This document shows positions 40,124 through 48,236 of a DNA stretch of 64,000 nt, in pieces. Under the pieces are notes generated by a model. It saw only the letters and a program-made list of their open reading frames with translations, had not been told where the DNA came from and did not search any database. Position 1 is the first letter of the stretch, and each line of letters begins with the position of its first letter. Source of the DNA: Nocardioides lianchengensis (lineage in GTDB: Bacteria; Actinomycetota; Actinomycetes; Propionibacteriales; Nocardioidaceae); assembly GCF_900101465.1 (NCBI RefSeq), contig NZ_FMZM01000002.1, positions 62,001 to 126,000 on the forward strand. The letters run 5' to 3'. The position numbers and the translations under genes are program-made.

Positions 40124-42012
40124 GCTGTCTCCTCCACCACGGCCAGAACCTCCCCGGCCGCGACCTGCGACCCGGCTTCCACGCTGATCTCCGCGACCGT
40201 GCCGGCGTGCGGCGCGCTCACGGTGTGCTGCATCTTCATGGCCTCCAGGACCAGGACCGGCTGGCCGGCCTCCACCTGCTGGCCCGCCTCCACCGCGACC
40301 TGCACGACCGTGCCGGGCATCGGCGCGAGCAGGCTCCCGCTGGCCACGGCGTCGGCCGGGTCGGTGAACCGCGGCACCCGGCGCAGGGCCAGGTGGCCGC
40401 CGGGCCAGTCGACGTCGACCCGGTCACCCGCCACCGTCACGTCGTACGACGTCCGCAGGCCGTCGTGTCCGAGGGTCACCCGGTCGGCCGCGACCGCGAC
40501 GACCTCGACCCCGTCGACCCGGTAGCCGGAGCGTCCGCCCCACCACTCGACCGTCCCGCTCTCGAACTCGGTGCGCTGCGGCTGCGACGGCACGTTCCGC
40601 CAGGCGACGGGGAGGCCGCGCTGGACCGTGCGTGCCGCGCCGGCCCGCGCCGCGAGGGCGAGCGCCGCCGCGGTGGTCGGTCCGGTGCTGTCCTCCGGCT
40701 CGTCGGCGACCGGCGCGGGCAGCTCGTCGAGGAAGGCGGTGCTGACCTCGCCGGCCAGGAAGCCCGGGTCGGCGAGCGCGGCCAGCAGCTGGTCGCGGTT
40801 GGTCGTCAGGCCGTGGATGCGCGCCCGGCGCAGCGCACCGGCCAGCTTCCGCGCGGCCTGCTCGCGGGTCGGCGCGTGTGCGACGACCTTGGCCAGCATC
40901 GCGTCGTAGTGGGTGCTCACGGTCGAGCCCGACTCGAAGCCGGCGTCCACGCGCAGGCCGTCACCCGTCGGGAGCTCGAAGACGGTGAGCAGGCCACTCT
41001 GCGGCTGGTAGTCCGCCGCCGGGTCCTCGGCGTAGAGCCGCACCTCGATCGCGTGCCCGGTCGGCCCGGTCGACGGGTCGGTCACGACCCCGCCCTCGGC
41101 CACCGCGAGCTGCAGCTCCACCAGGTCGACGCCGTGCACCAGCTCGGTGACCGGGTGCTCGACCTGGAGCCGGGTGTTCATCTCCAGGAAGAAGAACGTG
41201 TCGCGCGCGGCGTCGTACAGGAACTCGACGGTGCCGGCGCCCAGGTAGTCGATCGCCGCCGCCGCGGCCCGGCCGGCGTCGTGGAGCGCCTCGCGGGTCG
41301 GGTCGGAGAGGCCGGGGGCCGGCGACTCCTCCACGACCTTCTGGTGCCGGCGCTGCAGCGAGCAGTCGCGCTCGCCGAGCACGATGACGCCGTCGGGCGT
41401 GCCGAGCACCTGGACCTCGACGTGCCGCCCGCGCTCGACGTACGGCTCGACGAACACGGTGTCGTCGCCGAACGCCGACGCCGCCTCGGCCCGCGCCCGC
41501 TCCAGCTCACCCGGCAGCTCGGCCAGCGTGCGGACGATGCGCATCCCGCGGCCGCCACCACCGGCGGACGCCTTCACGATCAGCGGGAGGTCGGCCTCGG
41601 TCGGCTCGTCGGGCGCCTCGAGCACGGGTACGCTGGCCGTCGCCATGATCCGCTTGGCGGCGATCTTGGAGCCCATCGCGTCGATCGCGTCCGGGTGCGG
41701 GCCGACCCAGGTCAGCCCGACCGCCTGCACCGCCCGCGCGAAGTCGGCGTTCTCCGACAGGAAGCCGTAGCCGGGGTGGATCGCGTCCGCGCCCGCCCGC
41801 TTGGCCGCCTCGACGACCAGGTCGGTGCGCAGGTAGGTCTCCGCGGGCGTGCTGCCCGGCAGGCGTACGGCGTGGTCGGCCTCCCGCACGTAGGGCAGGT
41901 CGGCGTCGGCGTCGCTGTGGATCGCCACGGTCTCGATCCCGAGCCGCCGGCAGGTGCGGAACACCCGGCTGGCGATCTCGGCCCGGTTGGCGACGAGCAG
42001 TCTCTGGATCAT
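40120..42012 (-). CDS. accA2: Acyl-CoA carboxylase alpha subunit: biotin carboxylase with biotin carrier (AccA2-like)
   Basis: A 630-residue biotin enzyme. Biotin carboxylase domains span about 1-445 (MIQRLLVANRAEIASRVFRT, HPGYGFLSENADFA, ATP-grasp loop KASAGGGGRGMR, EMNTRLQVEHPVTE). A linker follows, then a biotinyl domain with attachment Lys593 in EAMKMQH. It carboxylates biotin with bicarbonate and ATP and passes CO2 to the carboxyltransferase encoded immediately upstream. The ATG at 42012 overlaps that gene's stop (ATGA). The pairing with two acyl-CoA dehydrogenases and an AtuA-like protein suggests methylcrotonyl-CoA- or geranyl-CoA-type carboxylation, not fatty-acid synthesis. Confidence 0.93.
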   Translation of the reverse strand: MIQRLLVANRAEIASRVFRTCRRLGIETVAIHSDADADLPYVREADHAVRLPGSTPAETYLRTDLVVEAAKRAGADAIHPGYGFLSENADFARAVQAVGLTWVGPHPDAIDAMGSKIAAKRIMATASVPVLEAPDEPTEADLPLIVKASAGGGGRGMRIVRTLAELPGELERARAEAASAFGDDTVFVEPYVERGRHVEVQVLGTPDGVIVLGERDCSLQRRHQKVVEESPAPGLSDPTREALHDAGRAAAAAIDYLGAGTVEFLYDAARDTFFFLEMNTRLQVEHPVTELVHGVDLVELQLAVAEGGVVTDPSTGPTGHAIEVRLYAEDPAADYQPQSGLLTVFELPTGDGLRVDAGFESGSTVSTHYDAMLAKVVAHAPTREQAARKLAGALRRARIHGLTTNRDQLLAALADPGFLAGEVSTAFLDELPAPVADEPEDSTGPTTAAALALAARAGAARTVQRGLPVAWRNVPSQPQRTEFESGTVEWWGGRSGYRVDGVEVVAVAADRVTLGHDGLRTSYDVTVAGDRVDVDWPGGHLALRRVPRFTDPADAVASGSLLAPMPGTVVQVAVEAGQQVEAGQPVLVLEAMKMQHTVSAPHAGTVAEISVEAGSQVAAGEVLAVVEETA

Positions 42013-43607
42013 GGCCTGAAGACTCCGAATCGGTCGGTGCCGACGATCGCCTTGTTCTCGATGACGGACAGGCAGAGGCCGAGGACGGTCCGGGTGTCGC
42101 GCGGGTCGATGACGCCGTCGTCGTAGAGCATCCCGGACAGGAAGTGCGGCAGCGACTGCTCCTCGACCGACTGCTCGATGAAGGCGCGCATGCCGGCGTC
42201 GCCCTCCTCGTCGTACTCCTTGCCGCGCGACTCGGCCGCCGCGCGGGCGACGATCGAGAGGACGCCGGCGAGCTGGGCCGGGCCCATCACCGCCGACTTG
42301 GCCGAGGGCCAGGTGAAGAGGAAGCGGGGGTCGAAGGCCCGGCCGTTCATGCCGTAGTTGCCGGCGCCGTACGACGCTCCCATGACCACGGTCAGGTGCG
42401 GCACGGTGGAGTTGCTGATCGCGTTGATCATCATCGCGCCGTGCTTGATGATCCCGCCCTGCTCGTACTCCCGGCCGACCATGTAGCCGGTGGTGTTGTG
42501 CAGGAACAGCAGCGGGGTGTCGGTCTGGTTGGCCAACTGCACGAACTGGGTGGCCTTCTGCGCCTCCTGGCTGAACAGCACCCCCTGCGCGTTGGCCAGG
42601 ATCCCGACCGGCCGGCCGTGGATCCGCGCCCAGCCGGTGACCAGCGAGGTGCCGTAGAGCGGCTTGAACTCGTCGAACGCGACGCCGTTCGTCGCGCTCA
42701 CCCCGTCGGCGATCCGGGCGATCACCTCGCGGGGGTCGAACGGCTCCTTCAGGTCGGCCGGCACCAGGTCGAGCAGCTCCTCGGGGTCGGCGTCCGGCTC
42801 GGCGTACTCCCTCTCGGTGGTCGAGCAGCGAGCGCCAGCGAGCGTATCGAGACCCTTGCGCCAGTTCAGCCGGGCGATGATCCGCCGTCCGATCCGGATC
42901 GCGTCGCGCTCGTCCTCGGCCAGGTAGTCGGCCAGCCCCGAGGTGCGCGCGTGCATCTCCGCACCGCCCAGCGACTCGTCGTCGGACTCCTCGCCGGTCG
43001 CCATCTTCACCAGCGGCGGGCCGCCCAGGAACACCTTGGCCTGGTCGCGGACCAGCACCGTGTAGTCGGACATGCCGGGCACGTAGGCGCCGCCGGCGGT
43101 GGAGTTGCCGAAGACCAGCGCGACGGTCGGCTCCTTGCGCGCGCTGGCCCGGGTCAGGTCGCGGAAGAGCTTCCCGCCCGGGATGAAGATCTCCTTCTGG
43201 GTCGGCAGGTCGGCGCCGCCGGACTCGACCAGCGAGATCGTCGGCAGCCCGTTCTCCTCGGCGATCTGGGCGGCCCGGAAGATCTTCTTGACCGTCCAGG
43301 GGTTGCTCGCCCCGCCCTTCACGGTCGGGTCGTTGGCGGTGATCAGGCACTCCACGCCCTCGACCACGCCGATGCCCGTGACCACGCTCGCCCCGACCGT
43401 GAAGTCGGAGCCCCACCCGGCCAGCGGGCTCAGCTCCAGGAACGCCGACCCCTCGTCGACCAGCAGCTCGATCCGCTCGCGCGGCAGCAGCTTCCCGCGC
43501 GCGCGATGGCGCTCGGCGTACCGCTCGCCCCCGCCCGCCACCGCCTTCGCGTGCTCGGCGTCCAGGTCGGCCAGCTTCTCCAGCATGGCCTCACGATTGG
43601 CGGTCAT
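42009..43607 (-). CDS. accD2: Acyl-CoA carboxylase carboxyltransferase (AccD2-like) with repeat-encoded insertion
   Basis: A 532-residue carboxyltransferase with two crotonase-like halves. The first contains ANDPTVKGGASNPWTVKK and FGNSTAGGAYVPGMSDYT; the second has GILANAQGVLFSQEAQKATQFVQL, LLFLHNTTGYMVGREYE and GASYGAGNYGMNGRAFDPRFLF. It transfers CO2 from carboxybiotin to an acyl-CoA and resembles methylcrotonyl/geranyl-CoA carboxylase beta chains. Between the halves, GLDTLAGARCSTTE (about residues 252-265) is encoded by a flavour-B repeat at 42815-42854, inserted at a surface linker after LNWRK. The reading frame is kept, so the enzyme is probably functional. Confidence 0.92.
   Translation of the reverse strand: MTANREAMLEKLADLDAEHAKAVAGGGERYAERHRARGKLLPRERIELLVDEGSAFLELSPLAGWGSDFTVGASVVTGIGVVEGVECLITANDPTVKGGASNPWTVKKIFRAAQIAEENGLPTISLVESGGADLPTQKEIFIPGGKLFRDLTRASARKEPTVALVFGNSTAGGAYVPGMSDYTVLVRDQAKVFLGGPPLVKMATGEESDDESLGGAEMHARTSGLADYLAEDERDAIRIGRRIIARLNWRKGLDTLAGARCSTTEREYAEPDADPEELLDLVPADLKEPFDPREVIARIADGVSATNGVAFDEFKPLYGTSLVTGWARIHGRPVGILANAQGVLFSQEAQKATQFVQLANQTDTPLLFLHNTTGYMVGREYEQGGIIKHGAMMINAISNSTVPHLTVVMGASYGAGNYGMNGRAFDPRFLFTWPSAKSAVMGPAQLAGVLSIVARAAAESRGKEYDEEGDAGMRAFIEQSVEEQSLPHFLSGMLYDDGVIDPRDTRTVLGLCLSVIENKAIVGTDRFGVFRP
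42815..42854. repeat. Flavour-B repeat arm inside accD2-like gene
   Basis: 40 bp, CGGTGGTCGAGCAGCGAGCG followed by a stretch ending TATCGAGACC, with the same ends as the repeats at 15040 and 59179. It is read without stops in the minus-strand frame of the carboxyltransferase. Confidence 0.8.
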
Positions 43608-43622
43608 CGCGCACCTCCCCGA

Positions 43623-43808
43623 CCGGTGGTTGAGGAGGGACGAAGTCCCGTCTCGAAACCCGGTGAGCCGGGGGACGGCTGATCGGTGGTTGAGGAGGGA
43701 CGAAGTCCCGTCTCGAAACCCGGTGAGCCGGGGGACGACGTCGATCCAGGTCGACTGTCAGGTGCCGGGGTTTCGAGACGGTCGCTGCGCGACCTCCTCA
43801 ACCACCGG
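43623..43808. repeat. Palindromic element, flavour A, with duplicated left arm
   Basis: Left arm at 43623-43661 (CCGGTGGTTGAGGAGGGACG, hairpin GGGAC-GAA-GTCCC, ending CGAAACCC) is repeated at 43684-43721 as a 61-bp direct duplication. The right arm is 43768-43808 (GGGTTTCGAGACGGTCGC, hairpin GGTCGC-TGC-GCGACC, ending AACCACCGG). The element fills nearly the whole gap (43608-43818) between two genes of one operon and could cause partial termination. Confidence 0.88.
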
Positions 43809-43818
43809 GGGTCGGTCC

Positions 43819-44940
43819 TCATGACGCGTAGCCCAACAGCTTGGCGGCGAGATCGGTCAGCACCTCGGTCGCTCCCCCTCCGATCGGCAGGATCCGGGCG
43901 TCGCGGTAGTGCCGCTCCACCTCGGTCCCGTGCAGGTAGCCGGTCCCGCCGTGCAGCTGGACGGCCTGGTCGCAGACGTACGTCGCGGTGTCGCAGGCGG
44001 TCTGCTTGGCGAGGCAGACCTCGGCGATCACGTTCTCCCCGGCCACATGGCGCCGGGCCACCTCGCGGGTGTAGGTGCGGGCCACCTCGACCTGGCGGCG
44101 CATCTCGACGAGCTTGTGGCGCACCACCTGGTTGGCGATCAGCGGCTTCCCGAAGGTCTCCCGCTCGCGGCAGTACGACGCCGTCAGCTCCAGCGACCGG
44201 GCCGCGATGCCGTAGGCGTGCACCGCGAGGGCCAGCCGCTCGACGACGAACTGCTCGGCGATCAGGTAGAAGCCGCTGTTCTCGGGGCCGACCAGGTTCG
44301 CGGCCGGGACCCGGACGTCGGCGAAGCCGAGCTCGGCGGTGTCGGAGCAGTGCCAGCCCATCTTGGTCAGTGCACGGTCGACGGTGAAGCCGGGCGTGCC
44401 CTTCTCGATCACGAGCAACGAGATGCCCGCGTGACCCGGCCCACCGGTGCGGACGGCCGTGGTCACGAAGTCGGCGCGCACGCCGCTGGTGATGAAGGTC
44501 TTGGTGCCGTTGACGACGTACTCGTCGCCCTCCCGGCGCGCGGTGGTGCGGAGGTTGGCGACGTCGGAGCCGCCGCCCGGCTCGGTGATCGCGAGCGAGC
44601 CGATCGTCTCCCCGGCCAGCGTCGGGCGGACGAACCGGTCGACCAGCTCGGGCGACCCGTGGGCCGCGATGTGCGGCAGCGCGATGCCGCCGGTGAACAG
44701 CGCGGACATCAGCCCGCTCGACGCGCCCGCCTCGAACATCCCCTCCTGCAGGTCGACGGTGTCGAGGACGTCGCCGCCCTCGCCACCGACCGACTCGGGG
44801 AAGGAGACGCCGAGCAGCCCCTGCTTGGCCGCCGCCAGGTGCAGCGACCGGGGGATCTCGCCGGCGCTCTCCCAGTCGTCGAGGTACGGCGCCACCTCGC
44901 GCCGCACGAACTCGGCGCCCATCGCCTTCAGCTCACTCAC
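43819..44940 (-). CDS. Acyl-CoA dehydrogenase (FadE13-like)
   Basis: A 373-residue FAD flavoprotein. Diagnostic segments are IGSLAITEPGGGSDVANLRTT, YVVNGTKTFITSG and the C-terminal AVQLHGGTGYLHGTEVERHYRDARI. The GTG at 44940 overlaps the stop of the AtuA-like gene; the open frame upstream of it is antisense and not used. Together with the carboxylase subunits it likely oxidises a branched or terpenoid acyl-CoA before carboxylation, as isovaleryl-CoA or citronellyl-CoA dehydrogenases do. Confidence 0.92.
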   Translation of the reverse strand: MSELKAMGAEFVRREVAPYLDDWESAGEIPRSLHLAAAKQGLLGVSFPESVGGEGGDVLDTVDLQEGMFEAGASSGLMSALFTGGIALPHIAAHGSPELVDRFVRPTLAGETIGSLAITEPGGGSDVANLRTTARREGDEYVVNGTKTFITSGVRADFVTTAVRTGGPGHAGISLLVIEKGTPGFTVDRALTKMGWHCSDTAELGFADVRVPAANLVGPENSGFYLIAEQFVVERLALAVHAYGIAARSLELTASYCRERETFGKPLIANQVVRHKLVEMRRQVEVARTYTREVARRHVAGENVIAEVCLAKQTACDTATYVCDQAVQLHGGTGYLHGTEVERHYRDARILPIGGGATEVLTDLAAKLLGYAS

Positions 44941-46640
44941 AACAAGTCCTCCTGGACGTGGACCATCCGGGACCGGATCCACTCGCCCAGCCCCTTCGCC
45001 TGCGGGTCGAACCGGGTCGACGCGGCGACCCCCTGCCCGAGCAGTCCCCGGATCAGCACGTTGACGCCGCCGAGGTTGGGCAGCACGTAGACCTCGACGT
45101 CCAGGTCGGCCGCCTCCGGGATCAGCTCGCGGACCTTGCGCGGGCTCATCAGCTTGGTCAGCCAGCGCACCCGGTCGTCGCGGAGCAGCGAGCCGTCGTT
45201 CACGACCCACAGCCCGAGGTTGGCGTCGCCGCCCTTGTCACCGGACCGTGCGTGCACGAACGAGCCGAGCGGGACGCGACGGGTCAGCGAGTCCGCCGGG
45301 GCGGGGTACGGCGACTCGCGCAGCCCCAGGGCCGGGTCGGCGGACGAGAACCCGGGCGGATCGGGGATCACCTCGTGCGCCCCGTCGGCGTGCACGACGG
45401 CGTGCGTCACCAGCCCGCGGTCGACGTACTCGGCGCCGTAGACGCCGTACGGCGTGGGCGCGGCGGGCGGCCCGGTCATCGTGAACCCGGGGTACGACGC
45501 CAGCGCCAGCTCGACCGCCGCCGCGGTGAACGCCCGGCCGACCGGACCGGCCTCGGCGTCCATGACCGTGCAGCGCAGCAGGGTGGAGGCGCCCTCCTCG
45601 GTGTCCGCGTCGGCCAGCGGCAGCGCGGCCCGGCTCCAGTGCACGGTGCTCGCGGTGAGCGCGGGCGAGAGCTGCTCGCGCACCCAGTCGGCCTTGGCCT
45701 CGACGTCGAGGCCGGTCAGCACGAACTCGACGGTGTTGCGGTAGCCGCCGAGCTTGTTGACGCAGACCTTCAGCTGCTCGGGCGGGGCGTCGCCGCGCAC
45801 CCGGTCGAGGCGGACCCGGTCGGGGCCGTCCTGCTGCACCCGGACCGAGTCGAGGCGCACGGTGACATCGGGGTTGAGGTAGCGGGTCGACTGGATCTCG
45901 TAGACCAGCTGGGCGGTCACGGTGTCGACGGTGACCGCGCCCCCGGTGCCGTCGTGCTTGGTGATGACGCTGGACCCGTCGGCGGCGATCTCGGCCAGCG
46001 GGAAACCCAGCGGGGCACCGGTGTGCGGCAGCGTCCGGAAGCCGGAGAAGTTGCCGCCGGTGGCCTGGGTCCCGCACTCCAGGACGTGGCCCGCGACGAC
46101 GGCGCCCGCGAGCTCGTCGTACGACGTGGGCGTCCAGCCGTGGTGCGCGACCGCCGGACCGACGACCAGCGAGGCGTCCGTGACCCGGCCGGTGACGACG
46201 ACGTCGGCACCCTCGCGGAGCGCGGCGGCGATGCCGAACCCGCCCAGGTAGGCGTTGGCGGTCAGCGCGCCGTCGAAGGACAGGGCGCGGACGTCGTCGC
46301 CCTCGACGTGGGCGACGTTCGCGTCGAGCCCGAGCCCGGTGGCGACCTCGCGGACCCGCGCGGCCAGCCCGGCCGGGTTGAGCCCGCCGGCGTTGCTGAC
46401 GATCCGCACGCCGCGCTCGAGGGCGAGGCCCAGGCAGTCCTCGAGCTGGCGCAGGTGGGTCTTCGCGTAGCCCAGCGCCGGGTCCCGCATGGTGTCCTTG
46501 CCGAGGATGAGCATGGTCAGCTCGGCCAGGTAGTCGCCGGTCAGCACGTCGAGCGGCCCGCCCTCGAGCATCTCGCGCATCGCCGACATCCGGTCGCCGT
46601 AGAACCCGGAGCAGTTGCCGATCCGCAGGGGCACGCTCAT
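44937..46640 (-). CDS. Acyclic terpene utilisation AtuA-like protein (DUF1446)
   Basis: A 567-residue cytosolic protein. The N-terminal DUF1446 domain has IGNCSGFYGDRMSAMREMLEGGPLDVLTGDYLAELTM, VSNAGGLNPAGLA, and VVVTGRVTDASLVVGPA. The C-terminal AtuA-associated domain has FVHARSGDKGGDANLGLWV near 455-475 and VLPNLGGVNVLIRGLLGQGV. AtuA is essential for citronellol/geraniol breakdown in Pseudomonas, yet its reaction is undefined. Its place next to a carboxylase and two acyl-CoA dehydrogenases mirrors both the atu cluster and mycobacterial Rv0976c. The ATG at 46640 overlaps the upstream stop. Confidence 0.9.
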   Translation of the reverse strand: MSVPLRIGNCSGFYGDRMSAMREMLEGGPLDVLTGDYLAELTMLILGKDTMRDPALGYAKTHLRQLEDCLGLALERGVRIVSNAGGLNPAGLAARVREVATGLGLDANVAHVEGDDVRALSFDGALTANAYLGGFGIAAALREGADVVVTGRVTDASLVVGPAVAHHGWTPTSYDELAGAVVAGHVLECGTQATGGNFSGFRTLPHTGAPLGFPLAEIAADGSSVITKHDGTGGAVTVDTVTAQLVYEIQSTRYLNPDVTVRLDSVRVQQDGPDRVRLDRVRGDAPPEQLKVCVNKLGGYRNTVEFVLTGLDVEAKADWVREQLSPALTASTVHWSRAALPLADADTEEGASTLLRCTVMDAEAGPVGRAFTAAAVELALASYPGFTMTGPPAAPTPYGVYGAEYVDRGLVTHAVVHADGAHEVIPDPPGFSSADPALGLRESPYPAPADSLTRRVPLGSFVHARSGDKGGDANLGLWVVNDGSLLRDDRVRWLTKLMSPRKVRELIPEAADLDVEVYVLPNLGGVNVLIRGLLGQGVAASTRFDPQAKGLGEWIRSRMVHVQEDLL

Positions 46641-47419
46641 CGCGGGGCCCGCCCCTCGCCCGCGGGCCCCGCGAAGCACTGGGCGATGGTCAGCCAGTGG
46701 GCGGCGTCGTCGCCGACGGCCACCAGGTCGGTGTCGTCGCGGTGGACGCGCTGGGTGACCAGGAGGCAGAAGTCGTACGCCGAGCCGGTCACCGACTGGG
46801 CCGCGTCCTCCGGGCCCCACGACCAGGTCTCCCCGGACGGGGCGGTGAGCTCGACCCGCGGCTCCTCGGCCGGCGCGGTCTCGCCGTGGACGGAGTAGGC
46901 GAAGCCCCGGGTGCGGACGCCGAGGTGGGCGACGTGCCGGACCCGGTCGCTGCGCTCGGGCTCGATGCCGAGGGCGTCGTACACGTCGAGGGCGTGGGCC
47001 CAGGTCTCCATGAAGCGCGCGGTGGCCATCGAGGTCGCCGACATCGGCGGCCCGAACCACGGCATCCGCTCGCCCTCCGGGAACTCCCGCAGCGCCGTCG
47101 TCAGCGCGGTGCGGGCGGTGCCCCAGCGGGCGAGCAGCGCGGTCGGCGCCAGCCGGGCGATCTCGTGGGCGCCCGCGTCGACGAACCCGCTCGGGTCGAC
47201 CATTCCCTGCAAGACGAGCGCGTCCCAGGCCGGCTGGTCGGTGGCCGCGACGACGGCCACCTCGTCGGTCCAGACGAGGTGCGCCACCTGGGTGGCCACG
47301 GTCCAGCCGCTGGCGGGAGTGGGCGTGGCCCAGCCGGCGTCGTCGAGGCCGGCGACGGCGCTCCAGAGGGTGTCGCCCTCCGCCCGGAGGTCGTCGAGCA
47401 GGTCGTCGAGCAGGGTCAT
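46637..47419 (-). CDS. TIGR03084-family DinB-fold metal-binding protein
   Basis: A 260-residue protein. The N-terminal mycothiol-dependent maleylpyruvate-isomerase-type four-helix domain has metal-binding histidines in WTVATQVAHLVWTDEVA and ETWAHALDVYDALG. The C-terminal part with TGSAYDFCLLVTQRVHRDDTDLVAVGDDAAHWLTIAQCFAG identifies the TIGR03084 group. The function may be mycothiol-linked, but is unproven. The gene overlaps TetR upstream and AtuA-like downstream by ATGA, as is common in actinobacterial acyl-CoA operons. Confidence 0.85.
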   Translation of the reverse strand: MTLLDDLLDDLRAEGDTLWSAVAGLDDAGWATPTPASGWTVATQVAHLVWTDEVAVVAATDQPAWDALVLQGMVDPSGFVDAGAHEIARLAPTALLARWGTARTALTTALREFPEGERMPWFGPPMSATSMATARFMETWAHALDVYDALGIEPERSDRVRHVAHLGVRTRGFAYSVHGETAPAEEPRVELTAPSGETWSWGPEDAAQSVTGSAYDFCLLVTQRVHRDDTDLVAVGDDAAHWLTIAQCFAGPAGEGRAPR

Positions 47420-48015
47420 GGGAGCTCCTTGTCGAGGACGTCGGCCCAGCGGTCGAGCACGCCGTCGCGGCGGCGCGCGTCGTCGGTGATGGTGTCGGCG
47501 AGACCGAGGCCGCGCACCAGGTCGAGGGTGGCCTGCACCAGCTCGCGTACGCCGGGCCGCGCCTCGTCGGCCTCGAGCAGCTCGACGGTCAGCCGGTGCA
47601 CCTCGCGGCCCACCCGCTGCTCCAGCGGCGCGACGGCCTCCATCAGCGCGGGATCGGTGCGCGCGGCCACCCAGAGCTCGAGCGCCGCGGTGAAGACGGG
47701 CGAGGTGAAGTGGTCGGCCAGCACCTGCAGCACCGCCCGGGTACGACGCCCGCCCGCCGGCAGCGCGCTCGCCGCGGCCGCCAGCTCCGCCCCCCGCACC
47801 TCGGTCAGGTGCTCGACCGCCGCGACGACCAGCGCGTTCTTGGTCGGGAAGTGATGCAGCTGGGCGCCCCGGCTGACCCCGGCCCGCTCGGAGACCAGCG
47901 TGGTCGACGTCCCGCCGAAGCCGCGCTCGACCAGCAGCTCCACCGTGGCCTCCAGCAGCCGGGCCCGCATCACGCGGGTCCGCTCCTCCTGGGGGACGCG
48001 GGTGGGGGTCGGCAC
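47416..48015 (-). CDS. TetR-family transcriptional regulator
   Basis: A 199-residue regulator. The N-terminal helix-turn-helix is RARLLEATVELLVERGFGGTSTTLVSERAGVSRGAQLHHFPTKNALV (about 15-62), followed by an all-alpha ligand domain with no close named match. It starts at GTG 48015, six bases after a weak -10 (GATGCT). The ORF could extend to TTG 48051, but that would cover the putative operator at 48046-48059. As first gene of the operon it probably autorepresses the AtuA/carboxylase set and responds to an acyl-CoA. Confidence 0.85.
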   Translation of the reverse strand: MPTPTRVPQEERTRVMRARLLEATVELLVERGFGGTSTTLVSERAGVSRGAQLHHFPTKNALVVAAVEHLTEVRGAELAAAASALPAGGRRTRAVLQVLADHFTSPVFTAALELWVAARTDPALMEAVAPLEQRVGREVHRLTVELLEADEARPGVRELVQATLDLVRGLGLADTITDDARRRDGVLDRWADVLDKELP

Positions 48016-48021
48016 CCGGAC

Positions 48022-48027
48022 AGCATC
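48022..48027 (-). promoter_or_regulatory. Weak -10 for leaderless TetR operon
   Basis: Minus-strand GATGCT ends 6 nt before GTG 48015; TTGACT (48051-48046) lies 18 nt upstream as a good -35. Confidence 0.4.
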
Positions 48028-48045
48028 GTCCGGATCACTACAAAC

Positions 48046-48059
48046 AGTCAAGCCTGACT
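48046..48059. promoter_or_regulatory. Putative TetR operator
   Basis: AGTCA-AGCC-TGACT is an inverted repeat overlapping the -35 TTGACT of the TetR operon, inside a locally A/T-rich stretch. The position fits autorepression. Confidence 0.45.
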
Positions 48060-48080
48060 TTTATTGGGCCGGACGGTTCC

Positions 48081-48204
48081 CCGGTGGTTGAGGAGGGACG
48101 ACGTCCCGTCTCGAAACCCGGTGGGCCGACAGTCGGTCTCCGGGACCCGACGCCCGTCCGGACGGGTTTCGAGACGGCCGCTGCGCGACCTCCGCAACCA
48201 CCGG
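48081..48204. repeat. Two-arm palindromic element, flavour A
   Basis: Left arm 48081-48119 (CCGGTGGTTGAGGAGGGACG, hairpin GGGAC-GAC-GTCCC) and right arm 48164-48204 (GGGTTTCGAGACGGCCGC, ending GCAACCACCGG), total 124 bp. It lies in the divergent gap between the TetR operon and the RDD remnant, ending 21 bp before the latter's -10. Confidence 0.88.
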
Positions 48205-48224
48205 CGCTCCACCCCGAAAGCGAC

Positions 48225-48230
48225 TACGGT
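48225..48230 (+). promoter_or_regulatory. Candidate -10 for leaderless RDD remnant
   Basis: TACGGT ends 6 nt before GTG 48237. Confidence 0.45.
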
Positions 48231-48236
48231 GCGGCC

